Shown here piece by piece: positions 30,602 through 38,510 of a DNA stretch of 64,000 nt (positions are counted from its first letter, which is position 1; each line of letters starts with the position of its first letter). The DNA comes from Pelagomonas calceolata. Lineage: Eukaryota > Sar > Pelagophyceae > Pelagomonadales > Pelagomonadaceae. The notes under the pieces were generated by a model that was not told the origin of the DNA, made no database searches, and saw only the letters and a list, made by a program, of their open reading frames with translations. Made by a program: the position numbers and the translations under genes. Where the stretch lies: NCBI GenBank assembly GCA_918797485.1, contig CAKKNE010000001.1, forward strand, positions 5,146,001 through 5,210,000, given 5' to 3'.

Positions 30602-30616
30602 GTGTACTTAGTGTAT

Positions 30617-30811
30617 TTACCATACGTCGGCGGGCCCTCCGAACCGCTGATCCAGAAACACGTGGGGCGGGGTTCTTCCAGTGTTGCCGACGATCAGGAG
30701 GAAGATCAATCTCGAAACCCACGACGCCGCCGTGCCCACAATGGCATCGCAGGAACCGAGCACCTCGAGGTCCGCGACGATCGACGCATAGGTCAAGAGG
30801 GGGGGTAACAC
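30617..30811 (-). pseudogene. 3' remnant of a fucosyltransferase-like gene
   Basis: The minus strand reads TYASIVADLEVLGSCDAIVG, TAASWVSRLIFLLIVG and then PPHVFLDQRFGGP before a stop. This resembles the C-terminal nucleotide-sugar-binding end of FUT8/O-fucosyltransferase-like enzymes of algae (the V-G-T-x-x-S-x-x-S-R-L pattern). Stops lie just upstream, and the rest of a normal enzyme, several hundred residues, is not present in the window. It is a gene fragment, or the last exon of something broken. Confidence 0.4.
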
Positions 30812-30856
30812 GCGCGCGCGGAATTTTTAGGAGGTGTCTGCCGGCCGAAATGATAG

Positions 30857-31003
30857 TTAGTTAATTAATAATATTCCTATGGGTGCACCCAGCCCTATGT
30901 TTGATTTCCACCCTGATTCCCGCGACGTGAACTTGTCTAAGAAGCTCGCGGTTGCGCCGACGAGTAGAATTATGAGGGCTCCTTTTAGAGTCCTTGACGG
31001 CAT
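30857..31003 (-). CDS. small ORF with membrane anchor, possibly 5' part of the same broken gene
   Basis: 48 residues beginning MPSRTLKGALIILLVGATAS and FLDKFTSRESG, the look of a type II membrane anchor of a Golgi glycosyltransferase. It stands just upstream (minus strand) of the fucosyltransferase remnant. Within it, positions about 30876-30912 resemble the end of the introner elements (GTGGAAATCAAAC and GGGTGCACCC), so the reading may run into an intron. Whether it is expressed is unknown. Confidence 0.25.
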   Translation of the reverse strand: MPSRTLKGALIILLVGATASFLDKFTSRESGWKSNIGLGAPIGILLIN

Positions 31004-31186
31004 TATCGATGCGCATTTGCTGATCCGACGCGAGCGTGGCAGCCTCCAGTAGGGTTATAGACTTGTGTATGAGAGTTGTCACTTACGCTAGACAGGCGCT
31101 TCGCGTGATTATCGCACACGAGGCATGTCCCACGCCCCTGTTTCTGTCGAAAACTCCACCCAAAGCGCCCGACGCGTAAAATCGAG

Positions 31187-31208
31187 CTAGCGGCCTATAA
31201 GACACTAG
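31187..31208. promoter_or_regulatory. CTAG palindrome
   Basis: CTAGCG ... CACTAG, 22 bases, 93 bases before the ATG of the Iwr1-like gene. Confidence 0.55.
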
Positions 31209-31301
31209 GAACAAGCAAGCCAGGAGCAAAGCTGCCTATTTTGGCCGCATAGATCGCATAGACGCAAAAGGACTGCCATCCGGGGGCGCAGCGCAGCACT
31301 C

Positions 31302-32423
31302 ATGGCTCAGCCACTCATCCTCCGCGTGAAACGCGCGCGCGAGGAGGACGCCACCCCCGAAACGCTGGTCGTCGCGGCGCCGCCGTCGAAACGGAGGACG
31401 CTGGACCAATCGCTGGCGGCCCTGTCCACGGAGCAACCGCAGAACGTGCTCCACCGCTTCCGTAAATTGGAAAATGCGCCGGTCAGCGGCTACGCCGAGG
31501 CGGCCGCGCGGAAGCTCGCGTTGCAAGCGCTGAAGGATCGGAAGAAGCGGCGGAGAGCTAGTGAAGACGCGAAACCCCAGGAAACGAAACGAGCGGCTCT
31601 GCGGGCCGTCGACGCGAACGGCTGTCTGGACCTCGTTCTCGACGACGCGGAGCCGAAGCTGCCGCCGCCGCCGCCGCCGCCGTCGCCGACGAAAAGAAAT
31701 GCGGTGCTGTCGCCCATGGCCCGTCGACTAGACGAGGCGATCGTGTCTGCGTGCCGAGTCCCGTACCAGCCCGGCGCGCTCGAGGCGATGATCAACCTGG
31801 TCGCGGAAAACGCGCACGGCTCCGGCGCGAATTTTATGAGGCCGGCCGACGGCGCGACGCCGCTGCACGCGGCGGCCTTCGTCGGCGACGCCCAGGCCTG
31901 CCGCGCGTTGCTGTCGCTGGGCGCGGACCCGGCGCTCGCCGACGCGCACGGCCTGACGCCCTACGCGCTTGCAAAAAAGCGGTCCGGGGAGAACTGCGCT
32001 TCCCTGCTAGAGGACGCGCTGCAGAACCGCGACGCGGCCTACGACTACTACTACCTGGACGCGGTCAAGCGCGGCGATTCCACAGAAGCGGGCATCGCGC
32101 TCGAGAAGGCCGTCGCCGACGCGCTCGGGCAGGGCGCGGCCGTGGTCCCGGCCTGCGGCGAGACCTGGACGGAGTGCGACGGCTACGTTTTGGACGACGG
32201 GGCGGCGTCCTCCGACGGCGAGCCGGACTACGACAGCAACGCCGAGGACGCGCCGGCGAACGACTACCCGGACGAGGACGAGGACCCCTGGTGTCGCGAG
32301 GACGACGAGGTTTTCGACGACTCGGAGGACGAGGGCGCGCCGCGCTTCGAGGCCGTCCAGCCTGCGTGGGCCGAGGACCACCCGGATTGTTTGGCTACGC
32401 CGTGTGAGGTCGCACAATATTAA
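31302..32423 (+). CDS. Iwr1/SLC7A6OS-like protein with inserted ankyrin repeats
   Basis: 373 residues. The N-terminus PLILRVKRAREEDATPETLV matches the start of Iwr1 (SLC7A6OS), the factor that brings RNA polymerase II into the nucleus. The C-terminal half has the other Iwr1 block: AAYDYYYLDAV (residues about 245-256), then an acidic run with PDYDSNAEDAPANDYPDEDE. Between them, at about 170-235, lie two ankyrin repeats (GATPLHAAAFVGDAQACRAL, GLTPYALAKKRSGENCASLL). Known Iwr1 proteins have no ankyrin repeats that I recall, so this is an unusual architecture. A poly-proline run (GCC repeats near 31662-31683) precedes the repeats. Single frame, start at the first ATG. Confidence 0.7.
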   Translation: MAQPLILRVKRAREEDATPETLVVAAPPSKRRTLDQSLAALSTEQPQNVLHRFRKLENAPVSGYAEAAARKLALQALKDRKKRRRASEDAKPQETKRAALRAVDANGCLDLVLDDAEPKLPPPPPPPSPTKRNAVLSPMARRLDEAIVSACRVPYQPGALEAMINLVAENAHGSGANFMRPADGATPLHAAAFVGDAQACRALLSLGADPALADAHGLTPYALAKKRSGENCASLLEDALQNRDAAYDYYYLDAVKRGDSTEAGIALEKAVADALGQGAAVVPACGETWTECDGYVLDDGAASSDGEPDYDSNAEDAPANDYPDEDEDPWCREDDEVFDDSEDEGAPRFEAVQPAWAEDHPDCLATPCEVAQY

Positions 32424-32487
32424 GTTTGATCGTTAGTCGCAAATGGGCCTTCACGAGAGGGCTCAGCGGGGATCCTGAGAGGATATC

Positions 32488-33217
32488 CTACGCGTGTGTT
32501 TTATTTGCTCGGCCTCCCGCCCGCACGCAGTACCGACCGTCGAGACCCACATTCACCGTGAGGTCGTAGCCGTCGACGTCTTGCGATCGGGCCCACTGGC
32601 CGAGGCAATTCCACATCGTCTTTCGCATCGCATATAAGACGCCGCCCTTGTACTGCGCCAGGACGCGGTCCGTCCAATGGCGCCGGAGGACACTTAAGTC
32701 CGCGGTCATCTTGATCCGCGTCGTGCCGCACCCGGAGCACTGCTTTCTGCACGTGTCGACGTGCCGAACCTTGAAGGTGTTATCAACGAAGGGTCCGTGC
32801 AGTCGCAATTGCTCCTCGAACCTGCGCGGGACGGACCGTTCGACGCCGTCGAGGCGCCACGAAGTTCCACACGGCCACGCACGTGTCCCACTCGCGCGGC
32901 ACGGGGTAACAAGCATGTTCGACAGTGCCCAACTTTATGTTGCGCAAGAGCGTCGACTTGCCGACGCCGCTCATGCCGCAAAGGAGCACGTCGCATTCGC
33001 CATCATCGGCGTGGTACCGGAACGTCGCACCCGGCACTTTGGTCGTCGTGGAATTCGGCTTGGGATTGGTAGAAGAACCGTTGCCGTGGGAGCTGCTGAT
33101 GAGCGCCCGTGGCGACGCGCCGCGGAGCCGCCGGGCGCCACGGTTCTCGAGTGTGTAGAACAGAAGATATACAACCGCGCCGCCGCAGCAGAGGAGGCCA
33201 GTCAGGTAGCGCCGCAT
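32488..33217 (-). CDS. divergent Arf-like membrane-anchored GTPase (two exons)
   Basis: Exons 32871-33217 and 32488-32821 give 226 residues. A hydrophobic N-terminus (YLTGLLCCGGAVVYLLFYTL) should anchor it in a membrane. The P-loop VLLCGMSGVGKSTLLRNIKL at about 75-94 is a GxxxxGKS/T motif, and the spacing of later blocks (FKVRHVDTC, LRRHWTDRVLAQYKGGVLYA) recalls Arf or SRP-receptor-beta GTPases. The G3 and G4 motifs are poorly conserved, so activity is uncertain. The 49-base intron, donor GTGGAA and acceptor CGCGCAG, restores frame between DTCVAV and FEEQLRLHG. Donor context GT/GTGGAA equals that of the introner elements. Confidence 0.5.
32822..32870 (-). other. 49-base intron, introner-like donor
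   Basis: Phase-2 intron in the GTPase gene. Its 5' end GTGTGGAACTTC (including two exon bases) is close to the introner end GTGTGGAAATC, and it holds CTCGACGGCGTCG, close to the shared core. It may be a strongly shortened introner copy. Confidence 0.5.
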
Positions 33218-33432
33218 GATTTACGCGCGCCAGCTCGCCGGGACGGCCGGGTGTGCCCGAGGATAACGCTACTTAAGATCGAGCAATCTGACCCTGAAAT
33301 CGAGGGTTTCACACGCTACGAATGCCTTAAGCGGGCCTAATCGATCGTAGATGGCCTTAGAATTGCATTGGCCAACGTGTAAAGCCCGCTCGAGTCGAGA
33401 GTGGGCGGCTGCTTCTTCTTGTGTTTTGCCCA

Positions 33433-33454
33433 CTAGTATGTCTGTGTACGCTAG
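33433..33454. promoter_or_regulatory. CTAG palindrome in divergent promoter
   Basis: CTAGTA ... CGCTAG, 22 bases, 121 bases before the glycosyltransferase ATG (plus) and 216 bases upstream of the GTPase start (minus). Confidence 0.5.
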
Positions 33455-33574
33455 CTCGCAGCGCGCCCGAGTTAACAAAACGCTCTTCGCCGGTGGCGAG
33501 GGGATGCTTCGCGCTGAAGCACATAAGTCAGTGATGCCACAAAACTGCACTGGCGGCTGCCGCACATAATAACA

Positions 33575-34813
33575 ATGCCGCAAAGGCAGAGTTTTACCTG
33601 CCTGGCGCTAGGCCTGCTAATCACAGCCATTGTGGCCGTACAGCTCCTGCTCGTCCACAAGCAGACGGCTATGCAGGTCCCAGACCTGCACCCGTTGGAA
33701 ACGCGACAGAAAGCCGAAGCGAACAAATTGCTGCAATCCCTCGAAGACGCGCGCCAGCGCCTCGAAGCCGTCCAGGCCGACCTGCGGCGGCAGCAAGAGG
33801 CGCTCGCAACGGAGCGCGTCGCCCTCGAGCGCTTGCGGAACGCCACTGCACCAGCAGCACAAGCAGCACAAGCAGCACAAGCAGCACCAGCAGCACCAGC
33901 TCCGCCGACCCTGATCCAGGGCATCCTCATGCACGTCGACCGCCCCGAGAATTATTTAAGGAGAGCGCTCGCGTCGCTCCTGACGGAGTGCCGCGAGACG
34001 GCGCTGCTGCGGCTTCTGGTGGTGGACGCGACGCCCGGCGCTGAAAGGGACGCCTTCATCGGTGCGCGCCGCGACCACGGCCGCTTGCCGATAGTGAGCT
34101 TTGTCCGCCTTGCCTCATCTGGTAGAAGGCGGCTCCTCGGCTCGCCGCAGAAGACGGCGCGGCAAGCGCGGGACGTCGCGCGGGCGATGAGGCTGGCGCT
34201 CCAGCATAAACGCTTCACCTACGCCTTTCTGCTGGAGGACGACTGGGTCGCGTGCCCCAACCTGCTGGGCAATTTATTTACTGCGGTCCATAGAGCAGAA
34301 GCGGTGCACGGGACGAATTTCGCGGCGTTGCGCGTGTCCTACGGCCTGAATGGAATAATCGTGCCTCGAACACGCCTCGCTTCCTTGGCCAAGCACGTCG
34401 AGCAGCGCGCATCACAAAAACCGCCCGACCTCGCGTTCACGGAGTGGGCTCTGCAACAAAACGGCAAGCTCGTGGCCTACCGCCACAACCTCTTCGTCCA
34501 CGTCGGTCATCAGAGTTCGGTAGGCAACTCGGGGAGTAGGTGGAACGCGGCCTGTTTCGAGCTCTTGTTCGACTGGCTCCAGAAGGGCGTCGAGGCCTTC
34601 GATGTCAAAAAGTGCGCGCACGACGCGATCTCGCCCTGCGACCCGCCTCCTAGACAACTGCCTCATGTAAACCGGCGGGCCAAGGCCTTCGCGTGCGAGG
34701 TCGCGCTGATGGACCTGCCCGTGGACCGGACGTCTGATAGATTACTGGGGTGCGTGCGGGACCGCGTGGAGCCGGCCGCGAAGTACCTGCTGCCGGCGCC
34801 GCGGATGGCATAA
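33575..34813 (+). CDS. type II membrane glycosyltransferase-like protein
   Basis: 412 residues. A single N-terminal anchor (LALGLLITAIVAVQLLLVHK) is followed by a coiled-coil stem (residues about 45-90) and an Ala/Gln/Pro linker encoded by an AGC-type microsatellite (33852-33900). The catalytic region from about 112 on has the look of GT-A enzymes: LIQGILMHVDRPENYLRRAL and FLLEDDWVACPNLL near 220, where the EDD may bind the metal and nucleotide sugar. This recalls MGAT4-type N-acetylglucosaminyltransferases, but the assignment is by pattern only. Golgi location is likely. Confidence 0.55.
   Translation: MPQRQSFTCLALGLLITAIVAVQLLLVHKQTAMQVPDLHPLETRQKAEANKLLQSLEDARQRLEAVQADLRRQQEALATERVALERLRNATAPAAQAAQAAQAAPAAPAPPTLIQGILMHVDRPENYLRRALASLLTECRETALLRLLVVDATPGAERDAFIGARRDHGRLPIVSFVRLASSGRRRLLGSPQKTARQARDVARAMRLALQHKRFTYAFLLEDDWVACPNLLGNLFTAVHRAEAVHGTNFAALRVSYGLNGIIVPRTRLASLAKHVEQRASQKPPDLAFTEWALQQNGKLVAYRHNLFVHVGHQSSVGNSGSRWNAACFELLFDWLQKGVEAFDVKKCAHDAISPCDPPPRQLPHVNRRAKAFACEVALMDLPVDRTSDRLLGCVRDRVEPAAKYLLPAPRMA
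33852..33900 (+). repeat. AGCACA/AGCAGC microsatellite
   Basis: Short tandem repeat coding for the Ala/Gln/Pro linker between stem and catalytic domain of the glycosyltransferase. Confidence 0.6.
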
Positions 34814-35085
34814 GTCTTGTGTGTTGTTTAAATAAGTAAGTGTAGAAGGGAGAGAGAGAGTCGCTTATTGAGGTAGCCCCTCGCTCAAGTGGCACGGACC
34901 GGTCCGGACCGCAAGCGATGAAAAACCCGCGATGGCATGATGCGGACTGCGCGGCCTGGCCTGCGCTATATCAGTGGACCACGGCGTAAAAGTAAGAGCC
35001 TGAAGTAGGACACATCTTCGCCGCCTGGCGCCCGCCCTGGTCGAGGGTCGCCGCCAGCAACTAAAAGTTGGCCAAAAATAGAAAA

Positions 35086-35508
35086 ATGCTAACAAAGCTC
35101 CTAGCTGTCTTATCGCTTGCCTCGGCGGTAGTCGTGCGCGATGCCGCGAGCCTACGCGCAGAGCTCGCGCGCGGCGCGCCGTCGATAGAGCTCGCGGACA
35201 GTTTTTACCTCGAGGGCGACGCGACTGCGAACCGCGCAGAAAAGGTCGCAAAATCCGCCAGCGACACAAGAGTCGGCGGGGGGTTCGCAAATATTAACGG
35301 CGGAAGCACCACAATGCGCGACGTGGTCCTGGCGGAGAACGTCGCTAATGGCTACGGCTCCGCCCTCAATCTGCGCTATGCGGAGGCGTCGCTCTACAGC
35401 GTCCGGGCCGAGAATCAGACGATGTACCTTTTAAAAAACGGTCAGCTTGACGCCTTCTGCTCCGCGGGGCTCCAGCTCGTCCTGTCAGCCACCGGACGCG
35501 ACGAGTGA
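35086..35508 (+). CDS. small secreted beta-helix-like protein
   Basis: 140 residues. MLTKLLAVLSLASAVVVRDA is a clear signal peptide. The rest (SLRAELARGAPSIELADSFY, GGGFANINGGSTTMRDVVLA, SALNLRYAEASLYSVRAEN) has the spacing of a right-handed parallel beta-helix of the polymorphic outer-membrane/pectate-lyase kind, but only three or four turns are present. Such proteins are usually far longer, so this may be a truncated copy. No CTAG palindrome lies upstream, consistent with either weak expression or decay. Confidence 0.45.
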   Translation: MLTKLLAVLSLASAVVVRDAASLRAELARGAPSIELADSFYLEGDATANRAEKVAKSASDTRVGGGFANINGGSTTMRDVVLAENVANGYGSALNLRYAEASLYSVRAENQTMYLLKNGQLDAFCSAGLQLVLSATGRDE

Positions 35509-35708
35509 AACGTAGCGGCTCCACCTTGCAACGTAGCGGCTCGACTGCTTCCAGAACCGACGAGGAGAACGTGCAAGCGCCTGTTGGCCGACGCCCGCAG
35601 CTGAACCGCTCGGCGACGTGGCGAACGAGCGCCCCCTCCGTAGAGATGTAGAGGGACTAATAATCATACTACTAAAGGACCGCGATTCGATTCACAGAGA
35701 TACTAAGG

Positions 35709-36977
35709 TTAAAGGTCCGGCAGCCCCGAGAAGTGGTCGAGCATGCGCGACACCTTCTCCGGCCGGCAGTTGAAGGCCGGGTGCGTCCGCGGCAGCAGGT
35801 TGGCCGGCGAGCCGGAGACGGTCGCCGGGGCGGTGCAGTCCGGGTGCTGCGAGGCGGACAACCCGGACAGCGCGTAGCACGTGTGGTAGTAGTCGCGGCC
35901 CTTGCCCGGCTTGTCGCGCAACCCGCCGTCCGGGAAGACCTGGGCGCACAACAAGATGTACCGTTGGAGTTTGATCGGGTCCACGATTTCCTGGATAGGC
36001 GTCGCTGCAGGGACGTCAGCTGATGTCGTCCCGGGCCGCCACCGTACGCCTTGTGGTGCTTCGATGTGGTGGGGGTCGCCCCGCCTCGCATGGGCGGATA
36101 ATTGCGCCGTGCCGCCCTGCCAGAAGCTGTAGCATGCATCCACGAGCTTGTTCGCCCGGCCCTGGTAGCCGCCCTCGATGCTCGTCTGGCGCCGCGCGAC
36201 CCACGCGTCCAGGGCGTCGAGATCCACCAGATGGCACGCGTCCAGAATGCACAGCGTCGCGATCGCACAAAAGCCGTAGCCGCCGTGCGCCTCGACGCCC
36301 GGTTCGCCCCCGAACCCCCCTTCGTACGTCTGGCACGACGCCGCGTACTCCGCGACGCCTTCTACTAGTTGTGGTGTCAACACGTTGGTTAAAGCAGCGA
36401 CGGCGATGGCCGTATACGTCCCTCGCACGTCGACCTCGCCATCGTCGTGCATCCGGAAGCCGTTCGACGCGTCCTTCATCGACAACAAGAACTGATACAA
36501 AGCGGGCCGGTCGATCGTCTCGAAAGCTTCATTTGAACCAATACAACAGAGCGCTAGCGTCGCGGCGTACGTCGGCGCCAGGTGCGCCAATTGTCTCGGC
36601 CCGCCGCCGAACGCGCCTTCAGCTCTACACGCTCTCAAGGTGGAAATGCATCTTTGCTTGATCTCAGCATCATCATCCAACGCCTCCAACAAGTCCAAAG
36701 CATGAATAATCCAATAAACGAGCCACGGTCTACTTGCGTCGAGCGCCACGAATCCCCCACTTAAGCCGGCGAGGCCCTTGCGCAGGTACTGCACATGTTT
36801 CTCTCGCATCAACCGTGGTCTGTTCTCCTCGTCCAGCAAGCCCTCGCGGCGCATCTGCGCGAGCTGCGCCGCGGGCACCGTTGAGAAATCATCAATGAGA
36901 AAGCGCGCGCAGACGGACTCGCACTCCTCCTGCTCCAGTAATGTGAGAGAGTAGTTCATGGCGCCGAGGTCGTCCAT
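35709..36977 (-). CDS. FNTB: protein farnesyltransferase, beta subunit
   Basis: 422 residues, the usual size. The enzyme attaches farnesyl to the Cys of CaaX proteins together with an alpha subunit not in this window. The alpha-alpha barrel repeats are clear (GAFGGGPRQLAHLAPTYAAT, YEGGFGGEPGVEAHGGYGFC, GGYQGRANKLVDACYSFWQG). Zinc ligands are present: Asp and Cys in LVDACYSFW near residue 280 and His in YYHTCYALSGLS near residue 365. EAHGGYGFCA is the isoprenoid-pocket segment. The start at 36977 is the first Met of the conserved part; the frame is open for 64 codons upstream but reads poorly. Confidence 0.93.
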   Translation of the reverse strand: MDDLGAMNYSLTLLEQEECESVCARFLIDDFSTVPAAQLAQMRREGLLDEENRPRLMREKHVQYLRKGLAGLSGGFVALDASRPWLVYWIIHALDLLEALDDDAEIKQRCISTLRACRAEGAFGGGPRQLAHLAPTYAATLALCCIGSNEAFETIDRPALYQFLLSMKDASNGFRMHDDGEVDVRGTYTAIAVAALTNVLTPQLVEGVAEYAASCQTYEGGFGGEPGVEAHGGYGFCAIATLCILDACHLVDLDALDAWVARRQTSIEGGYQGRANKLVDACYSFWQGGTAQLSAHARRGDPHHIEAPQGVRWRPGTTSADVPAATPIQEIVDPIKLQRYILLCAQVFPDGGLRDKPGKGRDYYHTCYALSGLSASQHPDCTAPATVSGSPANLLPRTHPAFNCRPEKVSRMLDHFSGLPDL

Positions 36978-37476
36978 CGCTTTTTTGCGATGCGTTCGCG
37001 CGCGCGCGCTGCGGCGAGGTGGGCTGGCGCCTGGTGCAAAAGCAGTGCGCAGGAGTGCAAATTGAGCAATTCTTTGCAGCGATACTGGATCGCGGGCAGC
37101 GATGCTGCTACGTCGCAGCGTTTGCACCTTCCTGCTGGCTTGCACTGCGCAAAAATCAAGCGTTGCCAAGCCGGACGAAAACCCGTTTTCTTTTGCGCGA
37201 TGTGTACAAGCAACGCATCTTCCGCCACTTTAAGAATACTGAGAGCCTTCGACAGGCGCGGTGAAGACGGCTAGAGAGCGAGCTCCGCAGTTGCTCTCTT
37301 TGCTCATGCAGATCAAGAGCGCAAATTACACGATTGGCCGGCGCATCGATCATCAATCGACGCCGTTACTGCTGCGAGACGAATAATTCATTTTGGACCG
37401 CTTGCTGCTGCATCGGTGGGAGTCGGGCAGCCCTGGATTGGTTGCAAGCAGGGCAGCCAGCCACTGCAGCTTGAGC

Positions 37477-38464
37477 ATGAGTTTCTTCTTCCGCAAGCGG
37501 ACGCCGCGCGGCCCGCCGCCGGCGCACTGCAAAACATGCAAAGCGCGACTGGACGCGTGCTCGTGCAAATCGACCGATGAGGAATCGTACGAGGAGCGCC
37601 GCGCGAGCGCCGCGACGACGACGGAGGCACCGCGACGACGAAACTGGTTCGGGCGGTCCGCCCCCGCGGCTCCCGAGCCGGCGCCCGCGGCTGCCAGGCC
37701 GGCGCCCGCCGATGCTGCCGTCGACGATGGCAGCTGCGAGGACGCCACGCCGCGCCTCGACGCTGCCGCTGAGAGGCGTCTAGAGTCGGTCTACGCGGCG
37801 TATGTCGACGACGCGGCGCGAGCGAACGCCGGAGCGCGTCTCCAGGAGAGCGACGCGCCGCCGATCTCTTGTTTTGGGCTGTGTGGAAATCAAAATTTTA
37901 CGGCGCGTTCGTGCTGAACCGTCGCGTCGTCCTCCACGCCATCGACGCGACGTCGGCTCGATGGCGTGGCGATGCCGGTTCGTCACCGCTCGACGGAGCC
38001 GGCACGGCCGCGTCATCGACGAGAAATGACTTAGTGAAGAATTATCGGGTGCACCCGACGCACTGGTTGATTTCCACACAGGTTTCGGCGAGGACGCGTT
38101 TTGCATGGCGCACACGGGGCGGAGTGCGGTCAGCGGCGTCGTGGACTACCAATCGATGGCGACGCGCAACCGCCTCGACGCGGGGCCCCTGGCGCTGACG
38201 CCGCCGAAGAAGCCGTCGCCCGGTCTGGAAGGTAGGTACCGGTCGCTGGCGCGCATTGACACGAGCGCCGCGCCGGCGCCGGCGGCGCGGTCAGGGGGGC
38301 TAGAGCTGTACCTCGAGAGCCGCGGGCTCGGCGCCTACGCGCCTCGGATCCGCGCCCTTGGCGCGCGGAAGGTCGCGGACCTGCAGCTGCTTTCGGACGA
38401 GGACATCGACGATTTGGGCGTGCCGAAGGAGCTGCGCGTGGTGCTGAAGGTGAGTTTGAGTTAG
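37477..38464 (+). CDS. SAM-domain protein interrupted by an introner element
   Basis: Exons 37477-37882 and 38082-38464 give 262 residues. The N-terminal half is basic and low-complexity (MSFFFRKRTPRGPPPAHCKT, then Ala/Pro-rich). The C-terminus is a sterile alpha motif (LELYLESRGLGAYAPRIRAL, then DLQLLSDEDIDDLGVPKELR), a protein- or RNA-binding helix bundle. The two exons join in phase 1, TGT being split, to read CFGLC-FGEDAFCMAHTGRS. The intron is a whole introner element. Without splicing the protein would stop 12 codons into the element (reading CGNQNFTARSC). No CTAG palindrome is obvious upstream. Confidence 0.65.
37879..38081 (+). mobile_element. introner element, copy A (203 bases)
   Basis: Perfect 15-base terminal inverted repeats, CTGTGTGGAAATCAA and TTGATTTCCACACAG. 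The flanks GTTTTGGG (37871-37878) and GTTTCGGC (38082-38089) match at six of eight positions, as expected of an old 8-bp target-site duplication. The element supplies both splice sites: GTGGAA donor at 37883, CACACAG acceptor ending at 38081. It contains an internal palindrome around CACGCCATCGACGCGACG. This fits the introner elements described for Aureococcus as non-autonomous DNA transposons (from memory). Confidence 0.85.
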
Positions 38465-38510
38465 TAGTATTTTGTGATGACTTATGCTTGAGAGGGGGAC
38501 AGGCGCTAGA

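Noticed and set aside
33269-33583. 104-codon minus-strand frame between GTPase and glycosyltransferase
   Set aside because: It overlaps the divergent promoter with the CTAG palindrome and shows no family pattern.
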